From positions 1 to 53,681 of the forward strand of contig JAIBHM010000001.1 of NCBI GenBank assembly GCA_020028535.1: a stretch of DNA of 53,681 bases, in the 5' to 3' direction. Source of the DNA: Armatimonadota bacterium (GTDB lineage: Bacteria > Sysuimicrobiota > Sysuimicrobiia > Sysuimicrobiales > Kaftiobacteriaceae). The notes beneath the pieces are model-generated. The model had not been told where the DNA came from. It worked only from the letters and a program-made list of their open reading frames with translations, and searched no databases. Of this stretch, positions 17,223 through 25,703 are shown one piece after another. Numbering within the stretch: the stretch's first letter is position 1; each line of letters opens with the position of its first letter. The translations under genes and the position numbers were made by a program.

Positions 17223-18239
17223 ATGGCCACGCGTATCGAGGTGCTTGCCCCGCCCGAGGAACGGCAGACTGCCTGGCAGTGGGCGCAGCACAACCTCTTC
17301 GGCGGGCTCTGGAACTCGCTGCTCACCGTCGTCATCGCCGCGGCGCTCGCCTCTGCTGTCTCGCGCATCGCCGGCTGGGCAGCAAAGGCGCACTGGGACG
17401 TCGTCCTGAACAATCCCAGGTTCTGGCTGGTTGGACTGATGCCGGTGGAGTTTGCGCTGCGGGCGTACTGGGCGGGAGGATTGGTGGTCATCGCCGCCCT
17501 TCTGACCCTCCTCGGGATCCGGGCGAGGGTTCGCCCCCGCGTCCTGGTCGCGCTGTGGGGCGGAATCATCATCGGGGCGATCTGGATCATGTCCCCTGTC
17601 CGGCTCGACCAGATCGGCGGATTGTACCTGACCCTGCTGCTGGCGGTCGTCGCCATCACCGCATCCTTCCCGATGGGGGTGCTCGTGGGGATGGGGCGGG
17701 TCAGTCGCCTCCCTGCCATCCGCGCCTTTTCCATCCTCTATATTGAGGTGATCCGCGGGATCCCATTCATCACCGTCCTGCTCTGGTTCTCCGTCTTCGT
17801 CACCCTGCTGAGCGGTGACGCGCTGGGCCGGGTGCAGCGGGCGATGATCGCCATGACCATCTTCAGCTCCGCTTACGTTGGAGAGATCGTGCGGGCGGGG
17901 ATTCAGTCCGTGCCGCGGGGGCAGGTGGAGGCGGCGCGGGCCGTGGGTCTTTCGCCGGTGCAAACCATGTGGCATATCGTGCTGCCCCAGGCGATCAAGA
18001 ATATGATCCCGGCGCTGGTCGGGCAGTTCATCAGTTTATTCAAGGATACGTCGCTCGCCGTGATCATTGGGTTGAGCGAGCTCGTCGGCACAGGGCGCGC
18101 GCTGCTGGCGATCACGCAATATCTGCACGATGTACGCGAGGTCTATGTGTTTCTACTCGTGGTATACTTTGTGTTCTCGTACGCGATGTCAAGTGCGAGC
18201 CGGCGCTTAGAGCGCCGGCTGGGGTTGGGAGAACGGTGA
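17223..18239 (+). CDS. aapM: Amino-acid ABC transporter permease (AapM type)
   Basis: Second membrane subunit, 338 residues. Several N-terminal membrane segments (about 25-45, 60-110 and 115-135) precede the conserved BPD_transp_1 core. Its EAA loop VEAARAVGLSPVQTMWHIVLPQA near residues 235-257 contacts the ATPase. The preceding permease ends three bases upstream and the ATPase begins 12 bases downstream. Similarity to AapM is clear from the long hydrophobic N-terminal part and the IEVIRGIPFITVL segment. Substrate unknown beyond polar amino acids. Confidence 0.92.
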   Translation: MATRIEVLAPPEERQTAWQWAQHNLFGGLWNSLLTVVIAAALASAVSRIAGWAAKAHWDVVLNNPRFWLVGLMPVEFALRAYWAGGLVVIAALLTLLGIRARVRPRVLVALWGGIIIGAIWIMSPVRLDQIGGLYLTLLLAVVAITASFPMGVLVGMGRVSRLPAIRAFSILYIEVIRGIPFITVLLWFSVFVTLLSGDALGRVQRAMIAMTIFSSAYVGEIVRAGIQSVPRGQVEAARAVGLSPVQTMWHIVLPQAIKNMIPALVGQFISLFKDTSLAVIIGLSELVGTGRALLAITQYLHDVREVYVFLLVVYFVFSYAMSSASRRLERRLGLGER

Positions 18240-18251
18240 GGATGGTGGATC

Positions 18252-19046
18252 ATGGCTGAAACGCAGGTGCGGGAGCGCACGCACACACAGGCCCCCGCCC
18301 GGGACGGCGAGCCGATCATCCTGCTGGACGACGTCCACAAGTGGTTCGGCAAGCTGCACGTTCTGCAGGGCATCCACCTTCGCGTCTTCCCCGGCGAAGT
18401 CGTCGTGGTAGCGGGTCCCTCGGGCTCAGGGAAGTCCACCATGATCCGCTGTATCAATCGCCTGGAGAGCCATCAGCGCGGGCGGATCATCGTGGACGGC
18501 ATTGAGCTCACCGATGACATCCGCAATATCGACGCGGTGCGTAGCGAGGTGGGCATGGTGTTCCAGTCGTTCAACCTCTTCCCCCACCTCACCGCCCTGC
18601 AGAACGTCTCCCTGGCTCCGATCAAGGTTCGCAAGTGGCCCAGGGGCAAGGCCGAGCGCGTCGCCATGGAGCTGCTCGACCGCGTCGGCATGCCGGAGAA
18701 AGCCCACATTTATCCCGGTCAGCTGTCCGGCGGCCAGCAGCAGCGTGTGGCCATCGCCCGGGCGCTCGCCATGCAGCCCAAGATCATGCTGTTCGACGAA
18801 CCCACCTCGGCGCTCGATCCGGAGATGATCCAGGAGGTGCTGGACGTCATGCGCGGCCTCGCGACCGACGCAGGCATGACGATGATGGTGGTCACCCACG
18901 AGATGGGGTTCGCGCGTGAGGTGGCCGACCGCATCATCTTCATGGACGGGGGCGTCATCGTCGAGGAAGGCGCTCCCGAACACTTCTTCACGAATCCCAC
19001 CCATCCGCGAACCAAGCTGTTCCTGTCGAAGATCCTGCATCAGTGA
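18252..19046 (+). CDS. aapP: Amino-acid ABC transporter ATP-binding protein (AapP type)
   Basis: Cytoplasmic ATPase of the polar amino-acid transporter, 264 residues. Walker A is GPSGSGKST, the Q-loop is in MVFQSFNLFPH, and the signature is LSGGQQQRVAIARAL. Walker B is IMLFDEPTSALDPE, and the switch His is in VVTHEMGFA. The GlnQ/HisP-family length is normal, with a ~20-residue N-terminal lead. TGAGGATGGTGG precedes ATG 18252. It is the last gene of the transporter set; a new promoter follows. Confidence 0.96.
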   Translation: MAETQVRERTHTQAPARDGEPIILLDDVHKWFGKLHVLQGIHLRVFPGEVVVVAGPSGSGKSTMIRCINRLESHQRGRIIVDGIELTDDIRNIDAVRSEVGMVFQSFNLFPHLTALQNVSLAPIKVRKWPRGKAERVAMELLDRVGMPEKAHIYPGQLSGGQQQRVAIARALAMQPKIMLFDEPTSALDPEMIQEVLDVMRGLATDAGMTMMVVTHEMGFAREVADRIIFMDGGVIVEEGAPEHFFTNPTHPRTKLFLSKILHQ

Positions 19047-19071
19047 GCCCCAAAGTTCCATGGTTCTTGCG

Positions 19072-19080
19072 TGGTATAAT
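19072..19080 (+). promoter_or_regulatory. Extended -10 promoter for the CNNM gene
   Basis: TGGTATAAT (19072-19080) is a perfect extended -10 (TGn plus TATAAT) in the 81-base gap after aapP. No good -35 is visible, as is usual for extended -10 promoters. It would start transcription near 19087 for the CNNM/DUF502/cdd/era genes. Confidence 0.65.
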
Positions 19081-19127
19081 AGCCTCCGTTACACCGGCAA
19101 GTCCTGAAAGGGTGGTAGAGTCCCCCG

Positions 19128-20408
19128 TTGGACGCTTCAGGTAGTTCGCTGAATTACGTTCTTTTGATGCTGTTGCTCCTGCTGTCCGCCTTCTTCTCCG
19201 GTTCTGAGACGGCGCTGCTGGCGGCCAACAAGCTCCGCCTGCGGCATATGGATGAGGAGGGCAACCGGCGGGCCGGCATCGTGAGGCGCCTGCTGGAGGA
19301 GCCCGGCCGGGTGCTCACCGCGCTGCTCGTGGGCAATAACATCGTCAATGTGGCGGCGACCGTGTTTGCCACGGCGATCGCGGTGCAGCTGTGGGGCCCG
19401 CAGCGCGGACCCCTCTATGCCCTCGTCGGCATGACCCTCCTCCTGCTGATCGTGGGGGAGATCACCCCCAAGACCTTCGCCGCCAAGTACGCCGACCGGG
19501 TGGCGGTGTGGGTGGCGCGTCCTATCTCGTGGTTCACCGTCCTGCTGGCGCCGATCATCCGGGTGGTGTCCCTGCTCAGCAACCTGTTGCTGCGCCCGCT
19601 TGGCGGCAGGGTAAACCTTGCTTCTCCGCTCGTCACTGAAGAGGAGATCCGCCTGCTGGTGAAGATGGGGGAAGAGGAGGGGGTCATCCAGGAAGACGAG
19701 CGGGAGATGATCCACTCCATCTTCGAGTTCGGCGACACCGTGGTGCGCGAGGTCATGGTCCCGCGCATCGACATGGTATGTGTGGCGGATACCGATACGG
19801 TGGCGGACGCCCTGCGGGTGGTGCGGGAAGAGGGTCACTCCCGCCTCCCGGTCTACCACGAGTCGATCGACCAGATCGTCGGCACCGTGCACGTGAAAGA
19901 CCTGATCACCTACGTCCAGGACCGGCGCGAGTCCGCGCCGGTCAAGGAGGCGGTGCGTCCGGCCTACTTCATTCCGGAGAGCAAGCCGCTGGACAGCCTC
20001 TTCCGCGAAATGCGTCGCAAGAAGGTGCACATGGCCATCGTCGTGGACGAATACGGCGGCACCGCGGGGCTCGTGACGATCGAGGACCTCCTGGAGGAGA
20101 TCGTGGGACCGATCCTCGACGAATATGATGTCGAAGAGAAGCTCCTGGAAGTGGTGAACGAGAACGTCGCCGTCGTGGACGGGCGCCTCAGCCTGGAAGA
20201 GGTGAACGAGCAGCTGGGTCTGGATCTGCCGGTCGGCCAGGTGGATACCATCGGGGGCTTCGTCTACTCCCTGCTCGGCCACGTGCCGTCCCAGGGTGAA
20301 ACCGTCACCTACGACGGCGTCGAGCTCTTCGTCGAGCGTCTCGAAGGCCACCGCGTCGCGCGGGTGCGGATCACGAAGCGGGTTCCCACCGAGCAGCTCC
20401 GCTCCTAA
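19128..20408 (+). CDS. CNNM/CorC-type membrane protein with CBS pair
   Basis: Hemolysin-C/CorC-like protein of 426 residues. It has an N-terminal DUF21 (CNNM) transmembrane domain with FFSGSETALLAAN near residue 22 and GEITPKTFAAKYAD near 115. A CBS-domain pair spans about residues 205-325, with VMVPRIDMVCV and VVDEYGGTAGLVTIEDLLEEIVG. The C-terminal CorC_HlyC domain covers about 340-415. CNNM and CorC relatives take part in Mg2+/Co2+ efflux; MpfA in Staphylococcus is one. The start TTG 19128 follows an AGGGTGG sequence at longer than ideal spacing; ATG 19167 is possible but would cut the first helix. Together with the MgtE-like/NRAMP-like pair 2 kb on, the region looks devoted to divalent-cation balance. 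Confidence 0.9.
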   Translation: MDASGSSLNYVLLMLLLLLSAFFSGSETALLAANKLRLRHMDEEGNRRAGIVRRLLEEPGRVLTALLVGNNIVNVAATVFATAIAVQLWGPQRGPLYALVGMTLLLLIVGEITPKTFAAKYADRVAVWVARPISWFTVLLAPIIRVVSLLSNLLLRPLGGRVNLASPLVTEEEIRLLVKMGEEEGVIQEDEREMIHSIFEFGDTVVREVMVPRIDMVCVADTDTVADALRVVREEGHSRLPVYHESIDQIVGTVHVKDLITYVQDRRESAPVKEAVRPAYFIPESKPLDSLFREMRRKKVHMAIVVDEYGGTAGLVTIEDLLEEIVGPILDEYDVEEKLLEVVNENVAVVDGRLSLEEVNEQLGLDLPVGQVDTIGGFVYSLLGHVPSQGETVTYDGVELFVERLEGHRVARVRITKRVPTEQLRS

Positions 20409-21038
20409 ATGCGCGCGCGGCTGCGCACGTACTTCATCGCAGGACTCATCGTCTTTCTTCCCGTCGCCATCACGTTCAGCATCATCGTCTGGTTGTTCCG
20501 CATCGTGGACAGCTTTCTGGGATGGGCCCTCCCGCCGCTGTTTGGCTGGGCGTTTCCGGGGTTGGGTCTGGCGCTGTCCATCCTGGTCATCCTCGTGATC
20601 GGGGCGCTGGCCACCAACGTCCTGGGCCGCCGCGTGGTCGGGTTCTTCGAGCGCCTGATGCTGCGCATTCCGCTGGCACGGAGCATCTACTCAGCGACGA
20701 AATCTATCAGCGACAGCCTGTTCCTGCACCGGCGGGCGGCGTTCCGGACACCTGTGCTCATCGAATGGCCGCGCAAGGGAGGAATCTACCGGCTCGGCTT
20801 CGTGACAGGGGAGATCTCCGGCGTGCCCGAGGGCAGGGCGGTGAGTGTGTTCATTGTCGCGACCCCCAACCCGACCACCGGGTTCCTCGTCTTCGTGCCG
20901 CAGGCGGAGGCGAAGCCGCTCGACATGAGCGTGGAAGACGCGCTGAAAATCGTCATCTCCGGCGGCATCGTTGCGACCGACCTGCGCGTCGTCCCCGCAC
21001 CCGGTCCCGTCCGCACGGCTGCGGGGGAGGACCGCTGA
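20409..21038 (+). CDS. DUF502 family membrane protein
   Basis: Protein of 209 residues matching DUF502. Two N-terminal membrane segments (residues ~8-30 and ~45-75) flank a short loop. A soluble domain follows, with PLARSIYSATKSISDSL, PRKGGIYRLGFVTGE and VFIVATPNPTTGFLVFVP. The function of DUF502 is not established; it is widespread in bacteria and plant chloroplast and plasma membranes. The ATG directly follows the CNNM stop codon with no gap, suggesting coupled synthesis and possibly a shared membrane role. Confidence 0.88.
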   Translation: MRARLRTYFIAGLIVFLPVAITFSIIVWLFRIVDSFLGWALPPLFGWAFPGLGLALSILVILVIGALATNVLGRRVVGFFERLMLRIPLARSIYSATKSISDSLFLHRRAAFRTPVLIEWPRKGGIYRLGFVTGEISGVPEGRAVSVFIVATPNPTTGFLVFVPQAEAKPLDMSVEDALKIVISGGIVATDLRVVPAPGPVRTAAGEDR

Positions 21039-21455
21039 GTGAGGAGCCGCTCAGGCGATGAGCGACTTGTCCGGGCGGCGGCGCAGGCGCGAAGAAACGC
21101 CTATGCGCCGTACTCGCGCTTCCGGGTGGGCGCGGCGGTCCTCACGCAGGATGGGTCGGTCTTTACGGGCGCGAACGTCGAGAACGCGTCGTATGGTCTC
21201 TCCCACTGCGCCGAGCGGGTGGCGATCCACAAGGCGGTCTCTGAGGGACACCGCACGATCACGACCGTGGCTGTGGTCGTCGTTGGGGAGGAGCCGGCCA
21301 TGCCGTGCGGCGCCTGCCGGCAAGTGATGGCCGAGTTCGGCGTACACCGGGTGATCGTCGCCACCCCGAGCGCCGTTCGACGGGTGCGGACCCTGAAGCA
21401 GCTCCTCGCAGAGCCGTTCTTGCCGGAGCGCCTGCTGGGGAAGAGACCCAGGTAG
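21039..21455 (+). CDS. cdd: Cytidine deaminase
   Basis: Zinc-dependent deaminase of cytidine and deoxycytidine in pyrimidine salvage; 138 residues. The APYSRFRVGAAVL substrate-binding segment is present. The zinc site has the Cys-Ala-Glu in HCAERVAI and the PCGACRQ pair. GTG 21039 directly follows the DUF502 stop. ATG 21058 is out of frame. The position immediately before era is the conserved Firmicutes order. Confidence 0.94.
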   Translation: MRSRSGDERLVRAAAQARRNAYAPYSRFRVGAAVLTQDGSVFTGANVENASYGLSHCAERVAIHKAVSEGHRTITTVAVVVVGEEPAMPCGACRQVMAEFGVHRVIVATPSAVRRVRTLKQLLAEPFLPERLLGKRPR

Positions 21456-21456
21456 G

Positions 21457-22353
21457 ATGGCGCGGAGCGGCTTCGTTGCCCTCGCCGGCCGTTCCAACGT
21501 CGGGAAGTCCGCGCTGCTCAACCGCCTCGTCGGCGCCAAGGTCGCCATCACGGCCGCGGCGCCTCAGACCACCCGGACGCGTGTCCAGGGCGTCCTCACA
21601 CGTCCCGACGCCCAGATCATCTTCATCGACACGCCCGGCATCCACGACCCGCGGCACCGGTTGGGCGAGCGGATGGTGGCGCAGGCGCGGGAAGCGCTCA
21701 AAGACGCCGACGTCATCCTCGCAGTGTTCGACGCGTCCGTCCCTCTCACCGAGGAGGATCGTCTCACCGGAAGCCTGATCCGCCAGGCCGGCAAGCCGGC
21801 GGTGGCCGCCCTCAACAAGATCGACAAGATCGACCGCGTAAATCGCGATGAGGCAGAAGCGCGCAGGCGGGAGGTGCGCGATCTCGCGCCGTTTTCGTCG
21901 GTCGTCCCAGTGTCCGCGACGCGAGGGGGCGGAATCGATGGCCTGATCGAGGCTCTCGTTGCCCTTGTGCCTGAGGGGCCGCAGTACTTTCCTCCCGACA
22001 TGGTGACGGACCAGCCTGAGCAGTTTCTCGTGCGGGAGTTCATCCGCGAGCAGGCGATCGCCCTGACCCGCGAGGAGCTCCCCCACAGCGTGGCGGTGGA
22101 AATCGAGGAGTTCGAGGAACGTTCTGCCGACCTCGTGTACATCCGCGCCACCATCCACGTCGAGCGGGAATCGCACAAGAAGATGCTGATCGGGCGAGGG
22201 GGCCGGATGCTCAAGGAGATTGGCCGGCGGGCGAGAGCGGAGATCGAAGCCCTGCTCGGCCGACGCGTCTATCTCGACCTCTGGGTGAAGACGTCCAAGG
22301 ACTGGCGCGAGCGGGACGAGATGATTCGCGCCTTCTATCCGGAGCACCGCTGA
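21457..22353 (+). CDS. era: GTPase Era
   Basis: Essential GTPase that binds the 3' end of 16S rRNA during 30S assembly; 298 residues. G1 is GRSNVGKSALL, G3 is DTPGIH, G4 is NKID, and G5 is near VPVSATRGGG. A C-terminal KH domain (about residues 205-285) contains the GRGGRMLKEIG loop. ATG 21457 comes two bases after the cdd stop. ybeY, which acts on the same rRNA end, is 7 kb upstream. Confidence 0.97.
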   Translation: MARSGFVALAGRSNVGKSALLNRLVGAKVAITAAAPQTTRTRVQGVLTRPDAQIIFIDTPGIHDPRHRLGERMVAQAREALKDADVILAVFDASVPLTEEDRLTGSLIRQAGKPAVAALNKIDKIDRVNRDEAEARRREVRDLAPFSSVVPVSATRGGGIDGLIEALVALVPEGPQYFPPDMVTDQPEQFLVREFIREQAIALTREELPHSVAVEIEEFEERSADLVYIRATIHVERESHKKMLIGRGGRMLKEIGRRARAEIEALLGRRVYLDLWVKTSKDWRERDEMIRAFYPEHR

Positions 22354-22365
22354 CAAGGGAAATCC

Positions 22366-22407
22366 CCACGAGCCGTGGAAAGCCGTGCGGGGCTTACGCC
22401 CCCGACA
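22366..22407 (+). promoter_or_regulatory. Overlapping hairpins before the MgtE-like gene
   Basis: The 61-base gap after era can fold in mutually exclusive ways. CCACG-agc-CGTGG is one option, CCCCACG with CGTGCGGGG another, and CGGGGC-ttac-GCCCC a third that reuses the same CGGGG segment. No T-run follows. It may be a small leader controlling the next gene or simply GC-rich folding. It is far too short for an M-box. Confidence 0.3.
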
Positions 22408-22414
22408 CACGCGC

Positions 22415-23704
22415 ATGATCTACCTGAGCCGTCTCATCAACGCTGCGATCGTCGATGCCGAAGGCGTGCGTCTCGGCGCCCTCGGCGACATTGCCGTTGA
22501 CATTCGCGAGCCGCTGCCGCGCGTCACCGGATTGTGGCTGCGCGGCGATCGCAGCAAACTGGCGATTATCCCCTGGGACTTCGTCGCCGGGGTTCACGAC
22601 TCGGAAATCCGGCTTCGCGTCGCCCGCCATCACCTCCAGCCCCGTCCCCTGCAGCCTGAAGAGTTGCTCCTGGCAGGCGTCCTGGACACGCAGGTGGTGG
22701 ACACCGACGGTGTGAAAGTCGTGCGCGTCAACGACCTGCATCTGATGCCGGCGAACGGGGACGTGCGTCTCATCGCGGTGGACGTGGGCACCATGGGCCT
22801 GCTGCGCCGCCTGAACCTCGACCGGCCCGTGGACTGGCTGGCGCGCATGTTCAGCGGCCCGCTGCCCGACCGGGTCATCCCCTGGAAAATCGTCGCCGCG
22901 TTCGGGGGGCCGATGACTCCGGTCAAGCTGAGCGTCTCGCGGGAACGGCTGCGGGAGATCCACCCGGCAGACCTGGGTCAGTTGATGGAGGATCTGGACC
23001 GGGACGAGCGTGTCGAGGTGATGACCGTCCTGGAACACGAGGACGCGGCGGATGCGCTGGCCGAGGCCGACCCCGATGTCCAGTCGGACGTGATGAAGAG
23101 CCTGCCGAGCGAACTGGCCGCCGACATTCTCGAAGAGATGTCGCCTGACGACGCCACCGATGTCCTCACCGACCTGCCCGCAGCACGCGCCGAGGAGCTC
23201 ATCGGGCTGATGGGCCCCGAAGAAGCGGCCGATGTCAAAGAACTGCTGAAGTATCCGGAGGGGACGGCGGGGAGCGTGATGACGACGGAGTTCATCGCGC
23301 TGCCCGAAGGTCTCACCGCGGACCAGACGCTGGCGCGCCTGCGCGATCTCGCGCCGACCTCCGAGCACATTTACTACTTCTATGTGGTCGACGGGCAGCA
23401 CCGGCTGGCCGGCGTCCTTCCGCTGCGGGCGTTGATCGTCGCCCGGGCCGATCAGCCGATCGCCGGGATCATCACGCGCGACGTCATTTCCATCTTCGCC
23501 TACGATGAGGTGGAGAACGTCGCCGCCGCGCTGATCAAGTACGACCTCCTGGCGCTCCCGGTGGTGGACGAGATCAACCGGCTGGTCGGCGTCATCACCC
23601 TGGACGACATCATCGACGTCGTGGTGCGCAAGGGGCGCCGGCGGATTCCGATGCGCTTCAGGCGCAGGGCCGCCTCGACGCACGCGAGGGCCGTGACGCG
23701 CTGA
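22415..23704 (+). CDS. Soluble MgtE-N/CBS protein with PRC-barrel-like N-terminus
   Basis: Cytoplasmic protein of 429 residues with no membrane segment. Residues ~1-160 look like two PRC-barrel-like repeats (IINxxxVDxxGxxLGxxxDI pattern, each ending near IPWDFV or IPWKIV). Residues ~175-285 match the MgtE N-terminal superhelix (ADLGQLMEDLDRDERVEV, LEEMSPDDATDVLTDL). Residues ~290-415 are a CBS pair (GSVMTTEFIALP, VVDEINRLVGVITLDDII). In MgtE channels these cytosolic modules sense Mg2+, but here the transmembrane pore is missing. The stop overlaps the NRAMP-like gene by one base (TGATG). I infer a detached Mg2+ sensor for that transporter. ATG 22415 was preferred to GTG 22385 on homology-like start; neither has a ribosome-binding site. 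Confidence 0.85.
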   Translation: MIYLSRLINAAIVDAEGVRLGALGDIAVDIREPLPRVTGLWLRGDRSKLAIIPWDFVAGVHDSEIRLRVARHHLQPRPLQPEELLLAGVLDTQVVDTDGVKVVRVNDLHLMPANGDVRLIAVDVGTMGLLRRLNLDRPVDWLARMFSGPLPDRVIPWKIVAAFGGPMTPVKLSVSRERLREIHPADLGQLMEDLDRDERVEVMTVLEHEDAADALAEADPDVQSDVMKSLPSELAADILEEMSPDDATDVLTDLPAARAEELIGLMGPEEAADVKELLKYPEGTAGSVMTTEFIALPEGLTADQTLARLRDLAPTSEHIYYFYVVDGQHRLAGVLPLRALIVARADQPIAGIITRDVISIFAYDEVENVAAALIKYDLLALPVVDEINRLVGVITLDDIIDVVVRKGRRRIPMRFRRRAASTHARAVTR

Positions 23705-24948
23705 TGGGGGGGTGGCTACGGCAGCGCTGGGCCCGCCTGGCGATTTTCCTCGCGGTGATGGGCCCCGGAATCATCACGGGCAACGTCGACAACGACGCGA
23801 ACGGCATCGCCACCTACTCTGTTGCCGGCGCGCACTTCGGCTACGGCCTGCTGTGGACCCTCGTGCTCTCCACCGTCGCCCTCGCGCTCGTCCAGGAGAT
23901 GGTGGCGCGTATGGGCGCCGTCACCGGCAAAGGACTGGCCGATCTCATCCGCGAGCGATTCCGCGCGCGGCTCACCGTCTTCGTGATGGTGGTGCTGGTG
24001 CTGGCCAACTGGGCCAACACGATCGGCGACTTCGCCGGCGTGGCGGGGGCCATGGAGATTTTCGGGGTCAGCCGCTATTTCGCGCTGCCGCTCGCGGCGC
24101 TCTTCGTGTGGCTGCTCGTCGTGCGCGGGAGCTTACGGCTGGTGGAACGGGTCTTTCTGGGGGCGACCCTGATCTACGTCACGTACGTCGTCTCCGCGAT
24201 TCTGGCCCGGCCCCCGTGGGGGGAGGTGCTGCGGGCCGTGGTCACACCGACCTGGCAGTTCGACCGGCCCTACGTCGCCCTGGTGATCGGGTTGATCGGC
24301 ACCACCATTGCGCCGTGGATGCAGTTCTACCAGCAGGCGGCGGTGGTGGACAAGGGCATTCGGGAGCAGGACTACGGCTACGCCAGACTGGACACGTATC
24401 TCGGCGTCATCTCGCTCAACGTCGTGGCGTTTTTCATTGTCGTGGCCTGCGGCGCCACGCTCTTCGCGCGCGGCGTGACGATCCAGGATGCCGCCGACGC
24501 CGCGGTGGCCCTCAGACCGCTCGCCGGTCCCTATGCCGCCGGGCTGTTTGCGATCGGATTACTCAACGCCGGGTTGTTCTCGGTCGCGATCATCCCGCTG
24601 TCCACCGCCTATGCCGTGTGTGAGGCGTTCGGATGGGAAGCCGGATTGGACCGCAGCCCGCGGGAGGCGCCGGTCTTCGTGGGATTGTTCACGGGACTGA
24701 TCGTGGCCTCGGCGCTGGTGATCCTCATCCCCGGCATTCCGCTCATCCCGGTCATGCTCTTCTCGCAGGTCCTCAACGGGATGCTCCTGCCGTTTGTGCT
24801 GTTCTTCATCATCCTGCTCACCAGCGATCGCGAACTCATGGGCCGATATCGCAACACACCAGTGTTCTCGCTGATTTCTTGGGTGCTGGTGATGGTGCTG
24901 GCAGCGCTCAGCCTGCTCCTCATCGTCGTGACGCTCTTCGGCGCCTGA
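23704..24948 (+). CDS. NRAMP-related divalent cation (probably Mg2+) transporter
   Basis: SLC11/NRAMP-fold membrane protein of 414 residues with about 11 hydrophobic segments. In helix 1 the canonical metal motif DPGN is replaced: GPGIITGNVDNDANGIATYS. In helix 6 the canonical MPH is IAPWMQFYQQA, so the metal-binding Met and His are both lost. These changes are those of the NRAMP-related magnesium transporter (NRMT) group, whose studied member moves Mg2+ rather than Mn2+/Fe2+. Assignment to Mg2+ is inferred from this and from the adjoining MgtE-like sensor. The gene overlaps its neighbour by one base and recO follows after two bases. Confidence 0.85.
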   Translation: MGGWLRQRWARLAIFLAVMGPGIITGNVDNDANGIATYSVAGAHFGYGLLWTLVLSTVALALVQEMVARMGAVTGKGLADLIRERFRARLTVFVMVVLVLANWANTIGDFAGVAGAMEIFGVSRYFALPLAALFVWLLVVRGSLRLVERVFLGATLIYVTYVVSAILARPPWGEVLRAVVTPTWQFDRPYVALVIGLIGTTIAPWMQFYQQAAVVDKGIREQDYGYARLDTYLGVISLNVVAFFIVVACGATLFARGVTIQDAADAAVALRPLAGPYAAGLFAIGLLNAGLFSVAIIPLSTAYAVCEAFGWEAGLDRSPREAPVFVGLFTGLIVASALVILIPGIPLIPVMLFSQVLNGMLLPFVLFFIILLTSDRELMGRYRNTPVFSLISWVLVMVLAALSLLLIVVTLFGA

Positions 24949-24950
24949 TA

Positions 24951-25697
24951 ATGCCCGTCTACAAAACCGAGGCCATCGTGATCCGGCGGGCCAATCTCGG
25001 CGAGGCCGACCGCATTCTGACGCTGTTCACCAGGGAGTATGGGAAACTCGCCGCCGTGGCAAAGGGCGCGCGCAAACCCCGCAGCCGGTTCGCCGGGCGC
25101 CTGGAACTGTTCACGCAGTTGCGCGCACTGCTGGCCCGGGGCCGCACGCTGGATGTGGTCTCGCAGGTGGACGTGATCGATCCGTTCGCCGCGCTCCGCG
25201 CGGATCTCGCTCGGATGGGTGCGGCCTCGTTCGTCGCCGAGGTCACCGACAAGGCGACACCCGACCGCGAAGCGCAGCCCGCGATCTATTCCGTCCTCCG
25301 CCAGGGGCTCCGGATGATCGCGGCAAGCGACCCCGGGATGGCCGTGATGTGGTACGCGGCGCAGATCCTCAGCCTCTCTGGTTACGGGCCGGTCGTAGAT
25401 CGATGCGTGGTCTGTGGGAAGATGGTCGCCGGCCCGGGGGCGTTCAGCTTCTCCCTGGGGGGGAGTGTGTGCGGGGCCGACCGCGGACGAGACCCCGAGG
25501 CCGTGCCGGCTTCGGCAGTCGCGCTCGCAGCGATCGGGTTCCTGCGCGAAGCCTCTGCGGCTGCGCTGTCGCGCATCTCGTTGCAGCGGCGGCAGCGCGC
25601 CGAAGTGGAAGGTTTGCTGCGCCGCTATCTCGAGTACCGTCTGGAAGCGAAGCTCCGGAGCCCACCGGTGATCGAGCGGCTGAGCCGCCCGACCTGA
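24951..25697 (+). CDS. recO: DNA repair protein RecO
   Basis: Recombination mediator that helps load RecA on SSB-coated DNA in the RecFOR pathway; 248 residues. The N-terminal OB fold begins YKTEAIVIRRANLGEADRIL. The helical C-terminal part holds a zinc-ribbon-like CVVC at about residues 151-154. A later single Cys (SVCGAD) stands where CxxC is usual, so the metal site looks reduced. ATG 24951 lies two bases after the preceding stop. era-recO-glyQS is the conserved order, here interrupted by the cation transporter pair. It converges on a minus-strand gene with six bases between stops and no terminator. Confidence 0.93.
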   Translation: MPVYKTEAIVIRRANLGEADRILTLFTREYGKLAAVAKGARKPRSRFAGRLELFTQLRALLARGRTLDVVSQVDVIDPFAALRADLARMGAASFVAEVTDKATPDREAQPAIYSVLRQGLRMIAASDPGMAVMWYAAQILSLSGYGPVVDRCVVCGKMVAGPGAFSFSLGGSVCGADRGRDPEAVPASAVALAAIGFLREASAAALSRISLQRRQRAEVEGLLRRYLEYRLEAKLRSPPVIERLSRPT

Positions 25698-25703
25698 TCC
25701 CCG

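Noticed and set aside
22354..22414. M-box magnesium riboswitch before the MgtE-like gene
   Set aside because: The gap is only 61 bases, far shorter than the ~160-base M-box, and the conserved core is not visible.
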